NCBI RefSeq assembly: GCF_036013745.1
Contig: NZ_CP107880.1
Span: 1,922,001 to 1,986,000 of the forward strand
Direction: 5' to 3'
DNA: 64,000 nucleotides
Origin: Streptomyces sp. NBC_00483
GTDB taxonomy: Bacteria > Actinomycetota > Actinomycetes > Streptomycetales > Streptomycetaceae
Under the pieces are notes generated by a model, which saw nothing but the letters and a program-made list of their open reading frames with translations, did not search any database and was not told the DNA's origin. Position numbers and translations under genes: made by a program. Of the stretch, positions 1 to 8,183 are shown piece by piece. Every line of letters starts with the position of its first letter. The stretch's first letter is position 1.

Positions 1-723
1 CTGCAAACGGTCTCCGAGGTGTTCCGTCAGATCGACACCGACGTCTTCGTGAAGGAACTCGTACCGGAGGGGAGCTTCGCCCACCAGGGCCAGGCAGTGG
101 TCCGACTCAGCGGCAGAACCCGCAGCCTCCTGACGGGCGAACGCACCGTCCTCAACTTTCTCCAACGCATGTGCGGCATCGCCACCCTCGCCAAGGCATA
201 CGTCGACATGGTCGCCGACCTGGGCGTGCAAGTGCTCGACACCCGCAAGACAGCCCCCGGCCTGCGTGCCATCGACAAGTACGCTGCCGCGTCAGGCGGT
301 GTGAGCAGCCATCGGCTCGACCTCTCGGCCATGGTGCTGCTGAAGGAGAACCACATCGCGGCCGCCGGCGGGATCACCCCGGCGATCGACGCCGTCCGCG
401 CGGGCATGGCCGATGAGGGCCGCGAGACACTCATCGACGTCGAGGTCGAGAACGTGTCTCAAGCAGTCGAAGCCCTCCACGCGGGCGCTTCCTGGATCAT
501 GCTCGACGACATGTCCGTCACCGAAATCGGAGAGGTCGTTCGGGCCCGGGACGCCATCGCCCCAGGCCGACGAGTCGTCCTGGAGGCATCCGGAGGGATC
601 ACCCTCGAACGCCTCAGGCCGATCGCCGAATCCGGAGTGGACAAGATCTCCGTAGGAACACTCACCCACAGCGCACCGGCGCTCGACCTCAGCATGCTGC
701 TGACGAGGGCGACGGGCGCTTAA
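1..723 (+). CDS. nadC: NadC-like quinolinate phosphoribosyltransferase paralogue (5' end outside the window)
   Basis: This is the C-terminal ~240 residues of a nicotinate-nucleotide pyrophosphorylase (carboxylating). The family makes nicotinate mononucleotide from quinolinate and PRPP in de novo NAD synthesis. The frame is open from the first base, and full-length NadC is about 280 residues, so the start is missing. Family signatures visible are RTVLNFLQRMCGIAT, DTRKTAPGLRA and a lysine in LLKENHI; near the end ASGGI and SVGTLTHS resemble the phosphate-binding part. The usual GGGxNHR segment reads GGVSSHR. It keeps His and Arg but differs from housekeeping NadC, so this may be a second, specialised copy such as one in a biosynthetic cluster. 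The stop is followed after 11 bp by an orphan yjbQ gene end, so this gene lies just outside the integrated segments. Confidence 0.85.
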   Translation: MQTVSEVFRQIDTDVFVKELVPEGSFAHQGQAVVRLSGRTRSLLTGERTVLNFLQRMCGIATLAKAYVDMVADLGVQVLDTRKTAPGLRAIDKYAAASGGVSSHRLDLSAMVLLKENHIAAAGGITPAIDAVRAGMADEGRETLIDVEVENVSQAVEALHAGASWIMLDDMSVTEIGEVVRARDAIAPGRRVVLEASGGITLERLRPIAESGVDKISVGTLTHSAPALDLSMLLTRATGA

Positions 724-734
724 CGGCTGCCTCG

Positions 735-791
735 TCACCCGAGAAACGCCAGTCGAACCTGCCGGCGAGGATTGTCCCTGTTGGTGTCCGC
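735..791 (-). repeat. Orphan yjbQ 3' end, att-like direct repeat copy 1
   Basis: Read on the minus strand, these 57 bases encode the last 18 residues of YjbQ (ending RRQVRLAFLG) plus a stop. No YjbQ reading frame precedes them. They match copy 2 at 52 of 57 positions and the real yjbQ end (39271-39327) at 48 of 57. Homology stops abruptly at both ends. The rest of the 724-901 gap shows no gene. I read this as the displaced gene end left by an element that integrated into yjbQ. It would be the outer left boundary of the accretion. Confidence 0.75.
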
Positions 792-901
792 CACCCCACT
801 CGAAACCCGAGTCCGATGGCAACACGACTGCACCACCGCAGCGTAAGTACCCGCTGTCCACGGCCATGGGGGAGCTTCAGTGCGGTATTGCCGTTGTGCA
901 G

Positions 902-2437
902 TCAAGGGCGCTCCGGTGGGCGCCGTCGCAGAAAGTGCCAGGCGAGTCCGAACAGGAAGGTGAAGACGACGGCGAAGACGAGCATCGTGGTCCGGTAGGC
1001 GGTGATGTAGGTGTCGGTGGAAGCGGCGATGACCTGTTTCATGAGGTCGGTGCCCTGGGCCCACTTGGGCACGTTGCCGTCCTGGAACCAGCCGGCGACC
1101 GTGGTCTGCTCCGACGGTGTCAGGCCGAGGTCGGCCAGCTTGTCCGGCAGGCCGCGGCCCAGGCCCCCGTAGAGCAGGGTCGAGCTGATCGCTGAGCCGA
1201 GGGCGAAGGATGCCTGGCCGACCGCGGGTTTGCTGGCCACCGTGACGCCCACGAGGTCGGGCGGTGGTACCTCGACGTAGAAGCCGCCCGCCGCGGTCTC
1301 CGTGAGCATCCGCGAGAAGCCGCCGACGACGAGAGCGAGGGCGAACACCCAGTACGGTGTCGAGGCGCCGGCCACCGCGAGCAGGAACATCGCGAGCGCC
1401 ACCCCGGCGAGGCCGAGCAGCACCAGGCTCTCGGGCCGCCGCCCGCGCGCGGCGAGCCGGCCCGCCGCGAACGCGCCGATCACCATGGCGAGGGTCGCGG
1501 GGAGCTGGCCGAGTGTCACGCCGAGCGGGCTGTACGCGTAGACGTACTGCCACAGCAGTGCCAGTTGGAGTGCCATGACGGCCTGCCACATGTTGAAGGA
1601 CACGTCGGCGACGAGGGCACCCGCGAGACCGCGGTTCTTGAACAGGTGGACGGGCAGGGCGGGTTCGTCGTAGCGGATCTCCCACCATACGAACGCGACG
1701 AGGGCCACCACGCCGAGCACCACCGGGACGAGGACCCGTGCGGTCAGCCAGCCGTGGGAGGCGTTGCTGACGCCCCAGATGAGGCCCGTCAGGCCGAGGG
1801 CGACGAGCACCAGGCCCACCGGGTCGGCCTTGCGGCGGTGCACGGCCTTGGAGCGGGGCACGTAGACCTTGTTGAGGATCAGGGCGAGCGCGGCGACGAC
1901 GGGCACCACCAGGTAGCCGAGCCGCCAGTTCGCCCCGATGAGGCCGCCGCCGATCACCGTCAGCGGCAGCGCGATGCCCACCTGGCCGGTGAAGTACAGA
2001 GACATGGCCTTGGGGACGCGGTCGGGAGCGACCGTGCGGATCAGCGCCATGGACAGCGCAAGGGTGCCTGCCAGGCCGATGCCGGTGATCACGCGCCCGA
2101 TCAGGTACACGGCGAGGTCGGGCGCCGCGGCGGTGACGAGGCCGCCGACGATCAGCGCGGCGGCGCACCACAGCAGGGTCAGACGGCGGCCGTAGCGGTC
2201 GCCGACGGTGCCGATCGCGAGGATGGACGCGGCGAGCGCCAGGGTGGCGGCGGATGCGGCGACGGACCGTTGAGTCGCGGACATCCCGAACTCGGCGGCC
2301 GCCGACGCGAGGGCCGTGTTGTGCAGCGACACGTCCGCCGCCTGCGCCACGCCCGCCACGGTGAGGGCGAGGATCGCCGCGCCGGGGCGCCGTGCGACGC
2401 CGTCGGCGACCGTCGTGTCGCCGGCCGAGGTGCTCAC
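902..2437 (-). CDS. MFS drug/solute exporter, DHA2 type (14 membrane segments)
   Basis: The product is a 511-residue integral membrane transporter of the major facilitator superfamily with long alternating hydrophobic segments. The loop motif GDRYGRR (cytoplasmic loop 2-3) and a proton-antiporter-like region (GRVITGIGLAGTLALS) are present, and the size fits the 14-helix DHA2 families. The GTG start shares a GTGA overlap with the stop of the amidohydrolase upstream, so the two are translationally coupled. It is paralogous to the MFS protein at 4132-5733: both carry the segments FNMWQAV, LLWQYVY and LGQLP in the same order. The substrate is unknown; coupling to an amidohydrolase suggests export or import of its substrate or product. 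Confidence 0.88.
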   Translation of the reverse strand: MSTSAGDTTVADGVARRPGAAILALTVAGVAQAADVSLHNTALASAAAEFGMSATQRSVAASAATLALAASILAIGTVGDRYGRRLTLLWCAAALIVGGLVTAAAPDLAVYLIGRVITGIGLAGTLALSMALIRTVAPDRVPKAMSLYFTGQVGIALPLTVIGGGLIGANWRLGYLVVPVVAALALILNKVYVPRSKAVHRRKADPVGLVLVALGLTGLIWGVSNASHGWLTARVLVPVVLGVVALVAFVWWEIRYDEPALPVHLFKNRGLAGALVADVSFNMWQAVMALQLALLWQYVYAYSPLGVTLGQLPATLAMVIGAFAAGRLAARGRRPESLVLLGLAGVALAMFLLAVAGASTPYWVFALALVVGGFSRMLTETAAGGFYVEVPPPDLVGVTVASKPAVGQASFALGSAISSTLLYGGLGRGLPDKLADLGLTPSEQTTVAGWFQDGNVPKWAQGTDLMKQVIAASTDTYITAYRTTMLVFAVVFTFLFGLAWHFLRRRPPERP

Positions 2438-4047
2438 CGCCCCTCGTACACCGTGACGCCGCGCTTGATGGTGCGCAGGACCTCGATGTCGCGGATCGCG
2501 TCCACCTCGACTTCAAGTGGGTTGGCGTCGAGGACGACGAGGTCGGCGAGTTTGCCGGTCTCGATGGAGCCGCGGTCGTCCTCGGTGCGGTGTTCGTACG
2601 CAGCGTTGATGGTCAGCGCGCGCAGGCCCTCCAGTGGTGTGACGCGCTCGTTCTCGCCGAGCACGACACCGCCGGTGGAGGTCCGCGCGACCGAACTCCA
2701 CAGCAACACAAGGGGGTTGATCGGGGTGACCGGGTAGTCCGAGTGGTTCGTGGGTTTCAGTCCCCGGTCGATCGCCGAGCGCATCGGGGAGATGCCGAAG
2801 GCACGCTCCTCGCCGAAGTTGCGGATGTGCGTGTCACCGAAGAGGAGGGTGTGGATGGTGAACATCGACGGCTCGAAGCCCTCGGCGACGTACTCGTCGA
2901 GCTGTTCGCGGCGCATGACCTGCGAGTGGATGGGGACGGTGCGTCCCGGCGGGGTGGCCCCCGCGGTTTTCGCCGCGCGGTGTGCGGCGAGCAGCCGGTC
3001 GATGGCGGCGTCGCCGTTGCAGTGCGCGAAGACCTGCACACCGTTCTCGTACGCCTTGGTGACGACGGCGTCGGTCTCCGCCTGGTCCATGTTGGCCAGG
3101 CCGTGCCAGCACTGCTCGCCGCCCGGTCCACCGGTCTTGTACTCCTCGGTGACGAACGCGGTGCGGCCCTGCGGGGAACCGTCGATGATGAGCTTGACGC
3201 CCTGCACGGTGTGCCCGTCGACGGTGGTGTCGACGAGCCCAGACTCCAGGGCCTTGGCGAGGTCCGAGTAGATGATCAGGGACCGTACGTCGATGTGGAG
3301 CGGCGCCTGTTCTGCGTAACCGCGCACCTTGGCGATCTGGGCCTGGGTGGCCGCGCCGTCCTGGGCGGTGGTCACGCCCCAGCGCGCGTACTCGGCGAGC
3401 ATGGCGTCGAACTCTTCGCGACCGTAGTCCATCAGGCTGAACACCAGCGGGATCCAGGCCTGCTCCCACAGGATGCCGTTGGGTTCGTTCGTGCCCGGGC
3501 GGCGCACGATCGTGCCGCCCTCGGGGTCCGGGGTGTCGGCGGTGAAGCCGAGTTCGGCGAGGGCGCGGGAGTTGACGGTGCCGCCGTGCGCGGAGATGTG
3601 GACGACGGCGACCTTGTGGTCGGGGAACTCGCGGTCGAGGATCTCGGCGGTCAGCTCCCCGCCGTCGTCCATCGCGTCCGGGTAGTGGGCCCAGCCGACG
3701 ATGTAGTCGTCGGGGCCCGGTTGGTTGCGTTCCTTGGCCTCGTGGAGCTTGCGGAGGATGTCGGCCACCGTGCGGGTGTCGCCGACGGGCGGCGTGTGCA
3801 GAGCGGCGTGCTTGATGTACGGGGCGCCCATCGACACATGGCTGTGCGCGTCGACGAAGCCCGGCACGACGGTGCGACCCTCCAGGTCGATCACCTCCGT
3901 GCCGGGCCCCGCGAGCGCGGTGACGTCGACGGTACTGCCGATCGCCGTGATCTTTCCGTCGGTGACGGCGACGGCCTCGGCGACCGTGTCGGACGCGTCG
4001 ACGGTCAGGACGGTGGCGTGGGCGAGGATCAGGTCTGGCGTCCCCAT
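2434..4047 (-). CDS. Amidohydrolase 3 family (YtcJ-like) metal-dependent hydrolase
   Basis: The product is a 537-residue cytoplasmic hydrolase of the amidohydrolase superfamily, YtcJ/amidohydrolase-3 branch. The metal-binding HxH is seen in VDAHSHVSMG (residues 68-70). Later features are DGSPQGRTAF, FAHCNGDAAIDRLL (a metal-ligand His region) and TNHSDYPVTPINP (catalytic Asp region). Members of this branch cleave C-N bonds in N-acyl amines, amino acids or heterocycles, and the exact substrate cannot be read. It sits between two paralogous MFS exporters. Its stop overlaps the downstream MFS start by 4 bp, and 84 bp separate it from the upstream MFS gene. The three probably form one operon handling a single compound class. 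Confidence 0.87.
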   Translation of the reverse strand: MGTPDLILAHATVLTVDASDTVAEAVAVTDGKITAIGSTVDVTALAGPGTEVIDLEGRTVVPGFVDAHSHVSMGAPYIKHAALHTPPVGDTRTVADILRKLHEAKERNQPGPDDYIVGWAHYPDAMDDGGELTAEILDREFPDHKVAVVHISAHGGTVNSRALAELGFTADTPDPEGGTIVRRPGTNEPNGILWEQAWIPLVFSLMDYGREEFDAMLAEYARWGVTTAQDGAATQAQIAKVRGYAEQAPLHIDVRSLIIYSDLAKALESGLVDTTVDGHTVQGVKLIIDGSPQGRTAFVTEEYKTGGPGGEQCWHGLANMDQAETDAVVTKAYENGVQVFAHCNGDAAIDRLLAAHRAAKTAGATPPGRTVPIHSQVMRREQLDEYVAEGFEPSMFTIHTLLFGDTHIRNFGEERAFGISPMRSAIDRGLKPTNHSDYPVTPINPLVLLWSSVARTSTGGVVLGENERVTPLEGLRALTINAAYEHRTEDDRGSIETGKLADLVVLDANPLEVEVDAIRDIEVLRTIKRGVTVYEGR

Positions 4048-4131
4048 CGGTGCTCCCGGTGTTCGAGCGCGGCGTCCGGGCTGTGCGGCGCCGCGCGGTG
4101 TGGCTCCTGGCAGGCGGATGTGTGGTGGGGG

Positions 4132-5733
4132 TCAGGCCCGGTCGGTGGTCTGGTCGGCGAGGGCGGCGGGGCGGCCGTCCAGGGGGAGCGGGCCGTCGAC
4201 GAGGCGGCCGGCCTTGCGGTCGCGGTTCGCCTTGGCGAAGAACAGCGTGCTGATCACGGCGAAGAAGGCGAGGAAGCCCGCGATGATGAACATCGTGCCG
4301 CTGAGGGAGTCCACGAAGACCTTCGAGGCCTGGTCGACGGCCTTGTGCACGAGGGCCGGGTCGTAGTCGGACATGTCACCGCCGGACACGTACTGGTTGA
4401 TCATTCCGGTGTAGTAGCCCTGCTGGGACGGTTCCACGTTGGCCTTCTCCAGGGCGTCGGCGATGCCGCGGCCGTACTGGCCGAACAGGAACGTCGAGGA
4501 CAGCGCGGTACCGAGCGCGAAGCTGGTCTGCCCGATCGCGGTCTTGGACGAGGCCATCGCGCCAGTGAGCGCGGGCGGCGGTTTCGCCACGAAGAACTGG
4601 CCCATGGTGGTCTCGTTGAGCATGCGCGCGAAGCCACCGATGATCATCGGGATCGCGAAGAAGATGTACGGCGACGTGGTCGTGGAGAAGCCGAACACCA
4701 GCATCGTCCCGATCAGCAGGACGTGACCGACGATCAGGTTCACGGAGGCGGGCACGCCCTTGGACAGCAGCCGCCCCGCGACCATGGCCCCGACCACCAT
4801 GGCGAGGTTCATGGGGAGTTGGCCGAGGCTGACCTGGACCGGTTCGTAGCGGTAGACGTACTGCCACAGCATGGACAGCTGAATCATCACCACGGCCTGC
4901 CACATGTTGAACGAGAACCCGGTGGCGACCGAGCCGGCCAACTCGGGGTCCTTGAACAGCTTGACCGGGAACGCGGGATGGCTGACCCGCGCCTCCCACC
5001 AGATGAACACCACCATGCACACGACGCCGATGATCAGCGGAACCAGCACCTGCGCCGCGCCCCAGCCGTAGGTCGACGAGTTCGACAGGCCGTAGATGAG
5101 GCCGATCAGTGAGATCGCGATCGAGCCGAGACCCACGTAATCGAAGCGCCCGACGTCGTCGGACTTGGCTTCCGGCAGCCCGCGCAGACACATGACGAAG
5201 GCAACGAGCGCGATGATCGGCATCGTCAGATAGCCGAGCCGCCAGCCGAACCCGGCCATCCACCCGGCGACAACACCGAGCACCAGCGCGGCGGCGGTCT
5301 GCCCGGCGAGCCAGAACGCCACGGCCTTCGGGATCGCGTCGGGCGCCACCTCGCGCAGCAGCGCGAAGCTCAGGCCGAACGAGGCGGCGATGCCGAGGCC
5401 GGTCACGGCGCGCCCCAGAATGAAGATGCCGGTGGTCGGCGCGATCGCCGTGATCACCCCGCCGACGATCGCGGTGAGCAGGCCGAGCCGCATGATCTTC
5501 CGGCGGCCCAGACGGTCGCCGAGCGAACCCGTCGTCAGAATGAACGCGGCCAGCGCCAGCGTTCCGACACTGGCGGCGAACGCGCGGCCCGAACTGGACA
5601 TGTCCAGATCGCTGCCCGCCCCGACGATGGCGATGTTGTTGGCGGTGGGGTCCACGACCTGCAGGCAGGACGCGGCGGTCAGCGCGATGAGCGCCGCCGT
5701 CGTCCCCTTGCGTGTCGCGCTCGGCGTTGCCAT
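4132..5733 (-). CDS. MFS transporter, paralogue of the neighbour at 902-2437
   Basis: This 533-residue polytopic membrane protein of the major facilitator superfamily has a GDRLGRRK loop motif and about 14 hydrophobic segments. The chosen ATG is preceded by a purine-rich GAGAGAGGG about 5 bases upstream. It is first in an apparent operon MFS - amidohydrolase - MFS. Segment order and identity with the second MFS gene (FNMWQAV, LLWQYVY, SLGQLPMNLAMVVGA, GGFARML) show an old duplication rather than a recent one. The 288-bp region upstream (5734-6021) holds the divergent start of the phosphatase gene and no other gene. Substrate unknown. Confidence 0.87.
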   Translation of the reverse strand: MATPSATRKGTTAALIALTAASCLQVVDPTANNIAIVGAGSDLDMSSSGRAFAASVGTLALAAFILTTGSLGDRLGRRKIMRLGLLTAIVGGVITAIAPTTGIFILGRAVTGLGIAASFGLSFALLREVAPDAIPKAVAFWLAGQTAAALVLGVVAGWMAGFGWRLGYLTMPIIALVAFVMCLRGLPEAKSDDVGRFDYVGLGSIAISLIGLIYGLSNSSTYGWGAAQVLVPLIIGVVCMVVFIWWEARVSHPAFPVKLFKDPELAGSVATGFSFNMWQAVVMIQLSMLWQYVYRYEPVQVSLGQLPMNLAMVVGAMVAGRLLSKGVPASVNLIVGHVLLIGTMLVFGFSTTTSPYIFFAIPMIIGGFARMLNETTMGQFFVAKPPPALTGAMASSKTAIGQTSFALGTALSSTFLFGQYGRGIADALEKANVEPSQQGYYTGMINQYVSGGDMSDYDPALVHKAVDQASKVFVDSLSGTMFIIAGFLAFFAVISTLFFAKANRDRKAGRLVDGPLPLDGRPAALADQTTDRA

Positions 5734-6021
5734 CGCAGCCCTCTCTCACGAGCGGAGATCTTGATCCAGAGACGGGCACCAGTATGTGACAGTAAGTCGC
5801 TTTTCGCTCGATGCATGCCACTTACCCCATATACCGAGGAGTTCGTCACTGCGGGGTCCGGGAGACTGCGGCGGATCGTGCCGACTGTCGCGGGGTGCGC
5901 ATGAGCGGCCGGTGGTGTTCGTCGCCGGGCAGCCTGAGATGGGCAGCCGGCGCCCGGCTGGCAGTCCCGAACGGCGTCTCATACGATCCGTTTCATCGCG
6001 AAACACGCATAAGGTGAAAAG

Positions 6022-7176
6022 TTGCCGGAGCCTGCCATCGACCTCGACGCCATCGCGGACGCTCGAACCGGCAAGCCGGGACGCCTCGCCCGGTACGCCA
6101 GGCGTGGCGTGGACCTGCTGCCGGTGCTGCTGATCCTGGCAGGCGCGCTCTTCATCCAGTGCGCCCCGGACGAGATCTCCTCGCAGGACTTTCTCGAGAT
6201 CGCCGTACTGATGGCCGCTGCGCTGCAGTCACTGCGGGCCACGTTGGCGACGGCCGCGCTCAGCATGGTGGTGCAGTTCTGGCTCGAGTACGACACGGGG
6301 GACGTGGGTTCCGCAGCTTCGGTGGCGGAACTGGTCGGCCAGTTCACGGTCTGCGTGGCGGCCGTCGCCATCAACCGCCTCGCCGCCGGTCAGTCCCGGC
6401 GCCTTGCCTCGGCCAGGGCGATCGCGGCGGTCACCACGCAGGCCGCGCTGCCTACGCCGCCCGAGGAGGTGGGCGGGCTGCGACTGGCCGCGAGCTACCG
6501 GGCGGCGGACACAGAGGCACGCATCGGCGGCGACCTCTACGCCGCGCAGGAGACCCCGTACGGAGTCCGGTTCGTGGTCGGCGATGTACGGGGCAAAGGC
6601 CTCCAGATGGTGCAGACCGTATCCCTGGTGGTCGGCTCCTTCCGGGAGATCGCCACGCACGAGCCCGACCTGGCCGCCGTCGCCGACCGGTTGGACGGCA
6701 CCGTGCGCCGCGGCGTCACCGCCCACCACGGGCTGATGTCCGAAGAAACGTTCGTCACCGCCGTCTTCGCCGAGGTCGCCACCGACACCGGTACCCTGCG
6801 GCTGGTCAGCCGCGGCCACCCGTCCGCGCTGCTGCTCACCCCCAACGGCGGGGTGGACGTACTGGAACCGACGACGTGGTCCCTCCCGCTCGGCCTGGGC
6901 GACCTCGCCCCCGAGGCGGACGAGGTGGTCGAGCACCCGTTCCCGCCCGGCTCCACCCTGCTGCTCGTCACCGACGGGGTGACCGAGGCCCGCGACCGCC
7001 GGGGAGTCTTCTACGATCCGGCCACCGCCCTCCGCGGCCGTACCTTCACCGGCCCCGCCGAGCTGCTCCGGGAGGTCCGCTCGGACGTCGTCCGGCACAC
7101 CCGCGGCCACCAGGAGGACGACGCAGCGATGTTGGCCGTCACCCGGCCCAATCCCGATGATCGGAGGGCCCGATAG
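6022..7176 (+). CDS. Membrane-anchored PP2C/SpoIIE-type serine phosphatase
   Basis: The 384-residue protein has about four hydrophobic segments in residues 35-125 (VDLLPVLLILAGALFIQ is the first), then a PP2C SpoIIE domain. Domain signs are RIGGDLYAA (metal ligand Asp), FVVGDVRGKG, VSRGHPSALLL and LLLVTDGVTEARD. Such proteins dephosphorylate anti-anti-sigma (STAS) partners and are abundant in Streptomyces. The start is TTG at 6022, chosen because AAGGTGAAAAG lies immediately upstream and the membrane domain begins shortly after. No kinase or STAS partner gene is adjacent. It lies inside the left integrated segment, between two orphan yjbQ ends, and is followed by about 245 bp containing only repeat copy 2. 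Confidence 0.85.
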   Translation: MPEPAIDLDAIADARTGKPGRLARYARRGVDLLPVLLILAGALFIQCAPDEISSQDFLEIAVLMAAALQSLRATLATAALSMVVQFWLEYDTGDVGSAASVAELVGQFTVCVAAVAINRLAAGQSRRLASARAIAAVTTQAALPTPPEEVGGLRLAASYRAADTEARIGGDLYAAQETPYGVRFVVGDVRGKGLQMVQTVSLVVGSFREIATHEPDLAAVADRLDGTVRRGVTAHHGLMSEETFVTAVFAEVATDTGTLRLVSRGHPSALLLTPNGGVDVLEPTTWSLPLGLGDLAPEADEVVEHPFPPGSTLLLVTDGVTEARDRRGVFYDPATALRGRTFTGPAELLREVRSDVVRHTRGHQEDDAAMLAVTRPNPDDRRAR

Positions 7177-7284
7177 CAGAAGGGCGCCGACGCGCTGCTG
7201 TGCGAGAACGCCTATGCAGTGGCACCGTTCGATCTCAGGTGCACTTGGTACGGCCGAACTTCAGGCCTACGGTCGACGTCCTCG

Positions 7285-7341
7285 TCACCCGAGAAACGAC
7301 AGGCGAACCTGCCGCCGCGGATTGTCCTTGTTGGTGTCCGC
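7285..7341 (-). repeat. Orphan yjbQ 3' end, att-like direct repeat copy 2
   Basis: On the minus strand this encodes 18 residues ending RRQVRLSFLG and a stop, without a YjbQ gene before it. Identity is 52/57 to copy 1 and 50/57 to the intact yjbQ end. Most differences are synonymous, so the copies were taken from functional yjbQ genes of diverged strains. The remainder of 7177-7421 shows no gene. Confidence 0.78.
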
Positions 7342-7421
7342 GAATCTCCGTTAAGACAACCGTCAGCGTAGCCGGTGAGTAGCAGTCTCCTCCGACTCGG
7401 GCCACCACCTCGTCGAACCGG

Positions 7422-8183
7422 TCAGTAGAACCGCTGAAGAGTTCCCTCACGCTGAAGTTCCCGTACGTGTTCGACCGTGCGGGAAGGAGTCGTCCCACCC
7501 CTGATCAGAGTTCCGGCCTCGATATTGCGGTCCACTCCGGACTGAGTGAAGTTGGCGCTGGTGACCAGCAGGGTCCGCCGGTCCGCAACGGCCAGCTTCG
7601 CGTGCGTCTTGGCTCCGCTCTCCACTCGTTTGTCCAGTGGCCAATGCCAAACGCGGACCCCAGGGATCCCTTCGAACGCCGAGGCGGGCTCCGCTCCCGC
7701 GAGTGCGCTTCCCGCGCCCTGCAGGGTCTCGACCACCACATCGATGGTCACACCCCGCTCTGCGGCTGCGGTCAGCGCCGTGACGAGCGGCGGGTAAGGC
7801 TTCGCCGAATACGTCATGAGCAGGAGCTCCCGCCGGGACTCCTCGATCAGTTCCACCAAAGTTAGGCTGGTCGAACGGACCGGGACCCGGTGAGAGGAGG
7901 GGCCGCTCCAGACGAGGGAGACCCGTTGCTCGGCGGCGCGCAGGGCATGCCCCTCCGCTAGGCCTTCCAGGTAGGCCGCCGCCTCACCGGCAGGTATCCG
8001 GTCCGAGGCGGCGGCGTCCATGACGGCGGCCGCCTCCTCGGCGAAGCCCGGGACGGAGCGCAGGGACAGAACCGCGGCCCGGGGCCGCCCGTCGGCGATG
8101 CCATCGGCGAGAGCCCTGAGCGCTTGCGTCCCGACGACCGTGCGGGCCTGTGCCGCTGCCTTCCGGAACGCCGCATGTCTCAC
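7422..8183 (-). CDS. drmC: DISARM protein DrmC, phospholipase D-like
   Basis: This 253-residue protein has one PLD (HKD) motif: HAKLAVAD at about residues 193-200, followed by SANFTQSG. That fits DrmC, the PLD-superfamily member of DISARM. The N-terminal ~100 residues are Ala-rich and helical. The GTG start overlaps the drmB stop by 4 bp (GTGA), so it is the last gene of a coupled drmA-drmB-drmC block. DrmC is reported to be dispensable in some DISARM systems, and its biochemical role is unsettled. Only one HKD is visible, so an active site would need dimerisation. The orphan yjbQ end lies 80 bp after the stop, so drmC marks the left edge of the island. Confidence 0.88.
   Translation of the reverse strand: MRHAAFRKAAAQARTVVGTQALRALADGIADGRPRAAVLSLRSVPGFAEEAAAVMDAAASDRIPAGEAAAYLEGLAEGHALRAAEQRVSLVWSGPSSHRVPVRSTSLTLVELIEESRRELLLMTYSAKPYPPLVTALTAAAERGVTIDVVVETLQGAGSALAGAEPASAFEGIPGVRVWHWPLDKRVESGAKTHAKLAVADRRTLLVTSANFTQSGVDRNIEAGTLIRGGTTPSRTVEHVRELQREGTLQRFY

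Larger units (their letters stand above)
735..7341. mobile_element. Left integrated segment (6.6 kb) between yjbQ-end copies 1 and 2
   Basis: The segment is bounded by two direct copies of the yjbQ 3' end (52/57 identical). It carries MFS - amidohydrolase - MFS and a SpoIIE phosphatase. No integrase, excision factor or transfer gene is present, so if mobile it is a passenger or decayed element. Delimitation rests only on the repeats. Base composition does not differ visibly from the rest of the chromosome. Confidence 0.5.

Noticed and set aside
735..791. tRNA-type attachment site
   Set aside because: No tRNA gene is present; the repeated sequence is protein-coding (yjbQ end) in the intact copy.
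2392..5112. Long plus-strand open frame (906 codons) across the amidohydrolase/MFS region
   Set aside because: It is antisense to two well-supported genes with clear motifs; Val/Gly/Asp/Arg-rich product is the usual high-GC shadow.
7177..7421. A small gene between the phosphatase and drmC
   Set aside because: Open frames here are short, lack ribosome-binding sites, and the conserved part is explained by the yjbQ end.
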